NCBI RefSeq assembly: GCF_030824435.1
Contig: NZ_JAVBXS010000019.1
Span: 1 to 33,557, forward strand
Source: Rheinheimera sp.
GTDB lineage: Bacteria; Pseudomonadota; Gammaproteobacteria; Enterobacterales; Alteromonadaceae
Direction: 5' to 3'
Length of the DNA stretch: 33,557 nt
Part shown: positions 27,858 through 33,557 of the stretch, piece after piece
How positions within the stretch are numbered: the first letter of the stretch is position 1
How the letters are laid out: each line of letters begins with the position of its first letter
The notes under the pieces: generated by a model
What the model was told of the DNA's origin: nothing
What the model saw: only the letters and a program-made list of their open reading frames with translations
The model's database searches: none
Program-made: the position numbers and the translations under genes

Positions 27858-27887
27858 AAAAAAGCCCGGGAAATCCCGGGCTTTTTT
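27858..27887 (+). terminator. Rho-independent terminator of suhB
   Basis: GCCCGGG pairs with CCCGGGC around AAAT, flanked by A- and T-tracts. Both orientations carry T-runs, so it may also stop the convergent porin transcript, whose gene ends at 27909. Confidence 0.92.
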
Positions 27888-27908
27888 GTTTTATGCAACC
27901 TTCAGACA

Positions 27909-29153
27909 TCAGAACACAAAATCCAGCGCCACACTAAACAGCCGGGCATCATTGTGATAACTAAAGTCGTACCAGGGCAACCGGTCGCCATTATCCTGGA
28001 AGTCGTCATACTGCACTTTTAAACTGGCATTGGGGTGGAAGTTATATTTAAGCCCAACAGTGATCATCCGGTGCTCTTCCGCTTCACCAGTGCCAAAACC
28101 CTGATAGTCCTCAGTTATTTTTAACAAGGCCTGCGACATGCCAATATAAGGCTGCCAGACATCATGGTTATACATAGCGGTCAGCAGATAAGTTGGAAAA
28201 CGCGAACCATAACCGTCGTCATACATCACATAGTTGTAGTCAAACAATAAAGTGACATGAGTGAAGTTAAAAGAGCCGCTGGCACCAAAAAAATCCAGGT
28301 CAAATTCGGTTAATGACGAAGCGCCTGAGCGGATAGGTGTGCCATCAGGATTGCTGCGACGTTCAACAATTTGGTCAACAACCCCATCGCCATTAAAGTC
28401 GACTTCATCAAAAAACATCACATCGGCAAAGGTTTCATAAAAGGTACGGAAATACGACAAACGTAAATCTATCCAGTCATTCCCGGCTGCCAGATTTGTG
28501 CCCATAATTTTGCTCCAGGTCACATCGGCAGTGCCGGCAATATAAGTGCCTTCAGGCGGAAAATAATAACCACCTCTGTTGCGCCAGAAATCATGAGACT
28601 TAATATTTTTTTGGGTTTCATGGCCGACAAAACCACTCAGACTGAAGTTCCAGTCCTGATAACTAAAGTCTTTTACCAAAGTGGCGCCATTAAACTGGGT
28701 AATTTCCCACCAATAAAGGTTGGCCGGCGGACGCACCCAAGGGTAAGCAAAACCCACTTCCATATATTCTGAAAAATAATACATTGGCAGGTTTCTGCGG
28801 CCGAGCATCAGGTACAGATCATCAGAAAAACGGTAGGTTGCGTAGAGCCAGTCGATATCCGGTGAAAAATCATCGGCACCTTTGGCAACCAGCTGGGCAG
28901 TGAAGGTTAAATTTTCCATCACATCCATCCGCGCCTGCAGCGCTATCATGGATTCTGGTTCCATCGACCATTGGTTTTGGTAAAAAGCATAATCGTAAAA
29001 ATCAACCGGAAACTCCACCTCCCCTGTTGGATCCGGATCTCCCCCTATGGTTTTGCCCACAACCAGAGAGCCATAACCACTCCATTGAATATCGGCAAAA
29101 GCCGATCCCATAGTGCAAAGCAGCACCAGCACAGCACTGAGCCATGTTTTCAT
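27909..29153 (-). CDS. Putative outer-membrane beta-barrel porin
   Basis: The 414-residue protein has a signal peptide (1-20, ending AFA). It shows alternating amphipathic, aromatic-rich strands throughout and ends in VALDFVF with a terminal Phe, the signal for BAM-dependent insertion. I cannot assign a substrate. A loop at residues 252-264 has the calcium-binding pattern DxNxDGxxD (DFNGDGVVDQIVE), probably extracellular. It lies 14 bp downstream of the gene for a small phosphate-binding-like protein on the same strand. They are likely one operon, suggesting porin and periplasmic capture protein serve the same anion or solute. Confidence 0.82.
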   Translation of the reverse strand: MKTWLSAVLVLLCTMGSAFADIQWSGYGSLVVGKTIGGDPDPTGEVEFPVDFYDYAFYQNQWSMEPESMIALQARMDVMENLTFTAQLVAKGADDFSPDIDWLYATYRFSDDLYLMLGRRNLPMYYFSEYMEVGFAYPWVRPPANLYWWEITQFNGATLVKDFSYQDWNFSLSGFVGHETQKNIKSHDFWRNRGGYYFPPEGTYIAGTADVTWSKIMGTNLAAGNDWIDLRLSYFRTFYETFADVMFFDEVDFNGDGVVDQIVERRSNPDGTPIRSGASSLTEFDLDFFGASGSFNFTHVTLLFDYNYVMYDDGYGSRFPTYLLTAMYNHDVWQPYIGMSQALLKITEDYQGFGTGEAEEHRMITVGLKYNFHPNASLKVQYDDFQDNGDRLPWYDFSYHNDARLFSVALDFVF

Positions 29154-29167
29154 AGAGAGTTCCTCAA

Positions 29168-29581
29168 TTAATAGGTGGCAACAACTTTGACTGCTGCGCT
29201 GACTTTACTGGCATCCACAAAACCAATAGTGGCCGGGTTGGCCGATACCAGTTGCAACATTTCTTCGGTACTCACCTCACGGGGCGGTGTGCCTTTGCCG
29301 GTGAAGGTTAGCTTGGACCAATAGGCCTTCAGCTGAGAATCGGTTTTACTCAACACCTTGGTGTTAAATTCAGAGCGGCTGGATTCAGACTCCACCACAA
29401 CCAGCGGAATGGCTTGTTTACCATCGCTGAAGCTGCGTTGTTTACCCAGAAACAACGCTTTGATATCTGAATCTGTAACAGCCGCCGCATTGTCCGGATG
29501 AACTATCAGGGCAATATCGGCCAAAGCCGGTGTAGTGGTAAGGGGGAATAACAACATCAACCACAAGAATTTTTTTTGCAT
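29168..29581 (-). CDS. Small PstS-like periplasmic substrate-binding protein
   Basis: The 137-residue protein has a signal peptide (1-21, ending ALA) and a single type II binding-protein lobe. The region DSDIKALFLGKQRSF is followed by SEFNTKVL and TPPREVSTEEML, then NPATIGFVDAS. This resembles the truncated phosphate ABC transporter substrate-binding family (PBP-like domain). Full PstS is about 320-350 residues. No permease or ATPase gene is nearby, so it is unlikely to feed a local ABC transporter. AGAGG precedes the ATG. It is the first gene of the pair with the porin, and a perfect 18-bp palindrome lies about 90 bp upstream. Confidence 0.82.
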   Translation of the reverse strand: MQKKFLWLMLLFPLTTTPALADIALIVHPDNAAAVTDSDIKALFLGKQRSFSDGKQAIPLVVVESESSRSEFNTKVLSKTDSQLKAYWSKLTFTGKGTPPREVSTEEMLQLVSANPATIGFVDASKVSAAVKVVATY

Positions 29582-29672
29582 ATGAACCTCTGAACCTGGA
29601 TCTGAATATCCTTCGACAGTCGTTCATTCCTTTGATAAAGCCAAGTCTAGACGGTATCTGCTGAATTACCAC

Positions 29673-29690
29673 AAGGCTTTACAAAGCCTT
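29673..29690. promoter_or_regulatory. Perfect 18-bp palindrome upstream of the binding-protein/porin pair
   Basis: AAGGCTTT and AAAGCCTT are separated by AC. It lies 92 bp upstream of the ATG at 29581. No T-tract follows in either direction, so it looks like an operator for a dimeric regulator rather than a terminator. The regulator is unknown. Confidence 0.45.
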
Positions 29691-29794
29691 AGTGCAAGCA
29701 GCTGCTGGCATCAGCTTGTGTCGCGGCAGCAATAACAGAGGTTATCCGAGGTACAAGTGGACAAAGCCAGCCTGTGATGCTGGCAGTGTATTGG

Positions 29795-30169
29795 TTAGTT
29801 CGATGGTTTTTCCACAGTTAAACCCTGCCCGACCCAGGCACTGTAACCCCCGGCCAGACTCAGCACATCGGTATAACCCATTTTGTGTAACACGTCAGCC
29901 GCCAATGCCGAACGAAAACCACCACCACAATACAACACCATGGTTTGTTGTTTATCCTGCACCACTTGTTCGATGTCGCGTTCAATAATGCCTTTACCAA
30001 GGTGCATGGCCTGAGGTAAGTGTCCCGCTTGCCATTCACGGTCTTCACGCACATCAATCAACACGCTAGGCTGTTTATGTTGCAGAAACTCTTCAATGCT
30101 AATTTCCTTTACCCGGCTTTTGGCGTCATTCACTAAAGCCAGAAAACCCGGACTATGTTGTTTACTCAT
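29795..30169 (-). CDS. Single-domain rhodanese-like protein
   Basis: The 124-residue cytoplasmic protein is one rhodanese domain: VLIDVREDREWQAGHLPQAMHLGKG, then the active-site C81 in LYCGGGFRS, and LAGGYSAW near the end. The six-residue loop after the Cys (CGGGFRS) is typical of thiosulfate or sulfane-sulfur transferases. Such proteins move sulfane sulfur, but the partner is not evident here. I chose the ATG at 30169 because AAGGAG lies six bases upstream. An in-frame frame open to 30370 would run back through the intergenic repeat and is not credible. It lies downstream of secF but behind the secF terminator. Confidence 0.9.
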   Translation of the reverse strand: MSKQHSPGFLALVNDAKSRVKEISIEEFLQHKQPSVLIDVREDREWQAGHLPQAMHLGKGIIERDIEQVVQDKQQTMVLYCGGGFRSALAADVLHKMGYTDVLSLAGGYSAWVGQGLTVEKPSN

Positions 30170-30258
30170 ACAAAACTCCTTATTCATCATTAGCAGTTGG
30201 TTCGTTTTTAAAAGCCTGTTAGCAAGACAGATTAAAACACAGCTAAATACCAATATGG

Positions 30259-30365
30259 CAAAAACTGCTGCTGCGTTTTTGGCATAACATACATCCCGAC
30301 CACTCGCAAAGGCCCTGTACATCGCCAAAAACTGCTCCTGCGTTTTCGGCATACCGTACATCCTG
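30259..30365. repeat. Tandem intergenic repeat, two units of about 40 bp, period 67 bp
   Basis: Positions 30259-30298 and 30326-30365 match at 35 of 40 bases. Each unit contains a CAAAAACTGCT...TGCGTTTT imperfect dyad followed by GGCATA and TACATCC. CCTGTACAT occurs at 30314-30322 and again at 30362-30370. It lies between the secF terminator and the rhodanese gene. Confidence 0.75.
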
Positions 30366-30373
30366 TACATAAA

Positions 30374-30401
30374 AAAAAGCCAGTCATTTGACTGGCTTTT
30401 T
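30374..30401 (-). terminator. Rho-independent terminator of yajC-secD-secF
   Basis: A 13-bp stem with a GCCAGTCA core and T-tract follows the secF stop codon by a few bases on the minus strand. A- and T-tracts on both arms could make it bidirectional. Confidence 0.92.
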
Positions 30402-30405
30402 GCGG

Positions 30406-31347
30406 TTATAAGGCTGCGGTGCCTTCACCTTCTTTTTCAATCACTGTTGGCAATAAGTCTTCACGACTTGCCCCCAGGATCACGGCAATAGAACTTGCCA
30501 TATAAATAGAAGAATAAGTACCAATGGCGATACCAAATAACAGCGCAGTGGCAAAACCGTGGATCATAGCGCCGCCCATAAAAAACAGCACTATCAGCGT
30601 TAAGGCCGTGGTGAAAGACGTCATAGTGGTACGGCTTAAAGTCGAAGTAATAGCTTCGTTTACTGTTTCTTCCACTGTGGCATCGCGCAATTTACGGAAC
30701 ATTTCACGGATCCGGTCAAACACAACGATGGTATCGTTAATGGAATAACCAATCAGCGCCAGAATAGCCGCCAGTACCGTCAGGTCAAATTCCAGCTGGA
30801 ATACTGAAAACAAACCCAAAGTGATAATGACGTCGTGTAACAGCGAGGCAACTGCACCCACTGAATAACGCCATTCAAACCGGGCTGCTACATAAATCAG
30901 AATACCCACCAACGCTGCCAGAATGGCCAGGAAACCGTCTTCTTTCAGTTCATCACCCACTGAAGAGCCAACAATATCCACTTTGCGCACTGTCACAGGG
31001 GTTTCGGCCACTGTATTAATAGAGGTGAGGATCTGCTCGCCAATGGCTTTTTGCTCCACACCTTCGCGCGGGGCAATACGGATCATCACTTCCTGACTGT
31101 TACCAAAATACTGTACCTGAGCGTCGGGAAAACCGCTGCTACCAAGTGCTGAACGTACTTTATTTAAGTCAGCGGCCTGCTCAAATTTTACTTCAATCAC
31201 AGTACCACCGGTAAAGTCCAAACCCAGGTTTAAACCCTGAGTGAACAGGCTGACTAAAGAACCAATGATCAGAAAAGTAGAAAATATAATGGCTGGCCAC
31301 TTCAGTTTCATGAAGTTCAGCGAGGTTTTAAAATTAAATAGTCTCAT
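30406..31347 (-). CDS. secF: Protein translocase subunit SecF
   Basis: SecF works with SecD and YajC to complete preprotein export through SecYEG using the proton gradient. The 313-residue protein has a first membrane helix (about 18-37), then LDFTGGTVIEV of the small periplasmic domain, and five more helices (about 130-300). These include the RND-type SINDTIVVFDRIRE motif and LSRTTMTSFTT. The length is slightly below E. coli SecF (323 aa). The ATG at 31347 follows GGAG. It lies 10 bp after secD and is the last gene of the operon. Confidence 0.98.
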   Translation of the reverse strand: MRLFNFKTSLNFMKLKWPAIIFSTFLIIGSLVSLFTQGLNLGLDFTGGTVIEVKFEQAADLNKVRSALGSSGFPDAQVQYFGNSQEVMIRIAPREGVEQKAIGEQILTSINTVAETPVTVRKVDIVGSSVGDELKEDGFLAILAALVGILIYVAARFEWRYSVGAVASLLHDVIITLGLFSVFQLEFDLTVLAAILALIGYSINDTIVVFDRIREMFRKLRDATVEETVNEAITSTLSRTTMTSFTTALTLIVLFFMGGAMIHGFATALLFGIAIGTYSSIYMASSIAVILGASREDLLPTVIEKEGEGTAAL

Positions 31348-31357
31348 TGCTGACTCC

Positions 31358-33208
31358 TTAAACCGGTAAGCTGGTGCCGCGACGCTGGCCCCAGATCATG
31401 TTAACGATTAACCGGCTCACCACCACCGCAGTGAAAATTGACGTGATAATACCCAGCGCCAGAGTCACGGCAAAACCTTTCACCGGTCCAGTACCAATAC
31501 CAAACAGAATCAACGCCACCAATAAGGTGGTAATGTTCGAGTCGGCAATAGTGGCAAAAGCACGGTTGTAACCCTCGTGAATGGCATGTACTGCAGAACG
31601 ACCTTCAGCCAGTTCTTCGCGGATCCGTTCAAAAATCAATACGTTGGCGTCAACCGCCATACCTACTGTTAAAACAATACCGGCCATACCTGGTAAGGTT
31701 AAAGTGGCACCAGGGATCATCGACATCACGCCAATGAGCAACACTAAGTTGGCTGTTAAAGCGATATTGGCAACCACACCAAACCACTTGTAATAAATGA
31801 CCATAAAGCCAAGTACAGAGATCATACCCCACATAATGGCGCTTAAACCTAAGTCAATGTTTTCCTGACCCAGGCTTGGCCCCACTGTACGCTCTTCCAC
31901 AATCAGAATAGGGGCAATTAAAGCACCGGCACGTAATAACACGGCCAGGTTTTGTGCTTCACCAGGTGCATCTAAACCAGTGATACGGAAACTGCGGCCA
32001 AGGCGCGCCTGAATAGTGGCAACACTCACCACTTCTTCATTTTTCTGCATAATGGTTTTGCCGTTAGCGTCTTTTTTATCTGTTGGTTTGTATTCAATAA
32101 ACACAGTGGCCATCGACTTGCCAATAGCGTCTTTGGTCAGATTAGAAAAAGTAGAACCACCTTTGGCATCTAAATCAATATTCACCTGAGGACGGCCGTT
32201 TTCGTCAAAACTGGTGTTGGCACCGACTATGTGGTTACCGGTCAACATGATACGTTTTTGCAAAACTACAGGGTTGCCGGCGCGGTCGTTAAACAACTGC
32301 GAGCTTGGCGGAACCCGGCCTGATACTGCACTTTGTACGTCAGCGGTTTCATCAACCAGACGGAATTCCAGCGTTGCTGTTGCACCTAAAATTTCTTTGG
32401 CACGGGCAGTGTCCTGAATTCCTGGTAATTGCACCACAATACGTTCAGCGCCCTGACGTTGTACCAAAGGCTCAGCAACACCAATGGCATTGACCCTGTT
32501 ACGGATAATGGTAATGTTCTGCGCTACAGCGTCTTCACGCAGCGCTTTCATGCGTGCTTCGCTGAATGTCACGACCAGGCTGTTGTCATCGGCTTCGGTG
32601 TAGACCATATCGGCATCTTTTTTCGACAAAGCAGCTTTGGCAGCGGCAACATCTTCGGCATTACGGAAGGCAATAACAACACGCTGATTGACTAAATCAG
32701 CGGTCACTGAACGGTAACGGATTTTCACTTCACGCAAATCGGTGCGGTATACCTGCACCAGATCGTTGATGTTTTTATCCATGGCGGTTTTCATATCCAC
32801 TTCCATCAGGAAGTGCACACCACCCCGTAAGTCCAGACCCAGTTTCATCGGGGCTGCACCAATAGCATCAAGCCAGGCCGGTGTGGCCGGAGCCATATTT
32901 AACGCCGAAACCACATCTTCACCCAAAGCGGTTGACACCACTTCACGGGCTTTCAGTTGATCTTCGGTATTGTTAAAACGGGCTAAAATCTGGCCTTTAT
33001 TTAACACCACACTTTTAAAAGCAATATTTTGCGCCGTCAGCGCCTGTTCAAGCACAGTGACTTTTTCAGCACTGACTTCAGCACCGCGGGTACCGCTGAT
33101 TTGTAATGACGGATCATTCGGATAGATATTGGGCAGTGCGTAGATCAAAGCGACCGACAGCACCACCACTATCATCAGATACCGCCAGATTGAGTTCTGG
33201 TTTAACAC
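31358..33208 (-). CDS. secD: Protein translocase subunit SecD
   Basis: SecD is the large partner of SecF. The 616-residue protein (615 in E. coli) has an N-terminal membrane helix (about 8-27) and a large periplasmic region with the P1 head and base. It contains LGLDLRGGVHFLMEVD (about 122-137) and the VVQLPGIQDTARAKEILG block. Five more helices follow from about 450, including VGMAVDANVLIFERIREEL with the proton-relay Asp. Start is GTG at 33208, with AAGGA seven bases upstream. Gaps are 30 bp from yajC and 10 bp to secF. Confidence 0.98.
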   Translation of the reverse strand: MLNQNSIWRYLMIVVVLSVALIYALPNIYPNDPSLQISGTRGAEVSAEKVTVLEQALTAQNIAFKSVVLNKGQILARFNNTEDQLKAREVVSTALGEDVVSALNMAPATPAWLDAIGAAPMKLGLDLRGGVHFLMEVDMKTAMDKNINDLVQVYRTDLREVKIRYRSVTADLVNQRVVIAFRNAEDVAAAKAALSKKDADMVYTEADDNSLVVTFSEARMKALREDAVAQNITIIRNRVNAIGVAEPLVQRQGAERIVVQLPGIQDTARAKEILGATATLEFRLVDETADVQSAVSGRVPPSSQLFNDRAGNPVVLQKRIMLTGNHIVGANTSFDENGRPQVNIDLDAKGGSTFSNLTKDAIGKSMATVFIEYKPTDKKDANGKTIMQKNEEVVSVATIQARLGRSFRITGLDAPGEAQNLAVLLRAGALIAPILIVEERTVGPSLGQENIDLGLSAIMWGMISVLGFMVIYYKWFGVVANIALTANLVLLIGVMSMIPGATLTLPGMAGIVLTVGMAVDANVLIFERIREELAEGRSAVHAIHEGYNRAFATIADSNITTLLVALILFGIGTGPVKGFAVTLALGIITSIFTAVVVSRLIVNMIWGQRRGTSLPV

Positions 33209-33238
33209 TTGGATATCCTTGTGAAGAAAAAGCCGCTG

Positions 33239-33557
33239 TTACAGCGACTTTAAAGTGCCTTTTGGCAACACTGCGGAAATTGCACCTTTTTGTACTGTCA
33301 CTTCAGTGCTGTCGTTCAGGGCAATAATGACAAAATCTTTGTCATCAGCAATTTTGCTGATACGGCCAACCAAACCACCACCAGTCAGTACTTCATCACC
33401 TTTGGCCAGCGCAGCCATCAGGTTTTTATGTTCTTTTAAACGTTTGGCTTGCGGGCGGTAAATCAGGAAATAAAAAATTAAACCAAACGCCACCAGCATA
33501 ATGATCATGTCTAAACCGCCACCTGGGCCAGCTTGGCCAGTTGGTGCAGTTTGGGCG
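33239..33557 (-). CDS. yajC: Sec translocon accessory protein YajC (5' end outside window)
   Basis: YajC is a small single-span inner-membrane protein that associates with SecDF. The reading frame stays open to the window edge. The 89 residues from MIIMLVAFGLIFYFLIYRPQ are preceded in frame by a Gly/Pro/Ala-rich stretch (TAPTGQAGPGGGLD), typical of the YajC N-terminal periplasmic tail. The internal methionine is therefore not the start, and the first residues lie beyond 33557. The KGDEVLTGGGLVGRI motif is characteristic. Upstream tgt and queA would be expected outside the window. Confidence 0.95.
   Translation of the reverse strand, partial: AQTAPTGQAGPGGGLDMIIMLVAFGLIFYFLIYRPQAKRLKEHKNLMAALAKGDEVLTGGGLVGRISKIADDKDFVIIALNDSTEVTVQKGAISAVLPKGTLKSL

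Noticed and set aside
29705-29725. Possible sigma-54 promoter (CTGGCATCAGCTTGTG)
   Set aside because: The distance between GG and the second element is one base short and the GC of the -12 is missing.
30170-30370. N-terminal extension of the rhodanese frame by 67 residues
   Set aside because: The extension is translated from the tandem intergenic repeat. A strong AAGGAG site marks the real ATG at 30169.

Overview
The window is a chromosomal segment of a gammaproteobacterium, probably an Alteromonadales-type marine or freshwater organism such as Rheinheimera or a relative. That placement is inferred from gene order and protein character, not from a search. The evidence is the tRNA-Gly/orn/rsgA/psd neighbourhood, the groES-groEL/dsbD pair, aroQ-accB-accC, prmA, dusB-fis-purH, yajC-secD-secF with suhB nearby, a DUF3016 protein, and a secreted M36 peptidase with a GlyGly-CTERM-like tail. 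No prophage, CRISPR array, plasmid gene or complete insertion sequence is visible, and almost all of the DNA is core genome.

Layout. 1-830: two identical tRNA-Gly(GCC) genes and orn, all on the minus strand, with a GC-rich-discriminator promoter before the tRNAs. 931-3565: rsgA-psd-ugpQ, a plus-strand operon for ribosome assembly, phosphatidylethanolamine synthesis and glycerophosphodiester hydrolysis. 3594-6055: small genes, namely a MerC-family membrane protein behind a Zur-like operator, a short PriC-like protein, an unknown 105-residue protein, a DUF3016 protein and an unrecognised putative lipoprotein. 6210-10160: a 1316-residue secreted metallopeptidase. 10161-11093: a long intergenic stretch holding an inverted-repeat element (arms of about 82 bp around about 350 bp), the only clearly accessory-looking DNA here. 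11094-15303: groL and groS (minus) behind a heat-shock promoter, divergent from dsbD. 15568-17865: aroQ-accB-accC. 18010-19038: a lone family-4 glycosyltransferase on the minus strand. 19333-23762: prmA, dusB-fis and purH. 23962-26566: a DUF4144-like protein, a small membrane protein and the antiporter CvrA. 27042-27845: suhB. 27909-29581: a minus-strand pair encoding a small periplasmic phosphate-binding-like protein and an outer-membrane porin. 29795-30169: a single-domain rhodanese. 30259-30365: a short tandem intergenic repeat. 30406-33557: secF, secD and a yajC cut by the window end.

Functional threads. Many genes serve growth-rate-linked translation: tRNA-Gly, RsgA, PrmA, DusB, Fis and SuhB. 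The tRNA, dusB-fis and suhB promoters share a GC-rich segment after the -10, as expected for stringently controlled promoters. A second thread is envelope biogenesis: Psd, AccBC, SecDF-YajC, DsbD and the porin. The strongest candidates for something new are the inverted-repeat element at 10358-10876, the Zur-like box before the MerC-family gene, and the binding-protein/porin pair with a perfect 18-bp palindrome upstream. I found no convincing multi-gene defence or mobile system.
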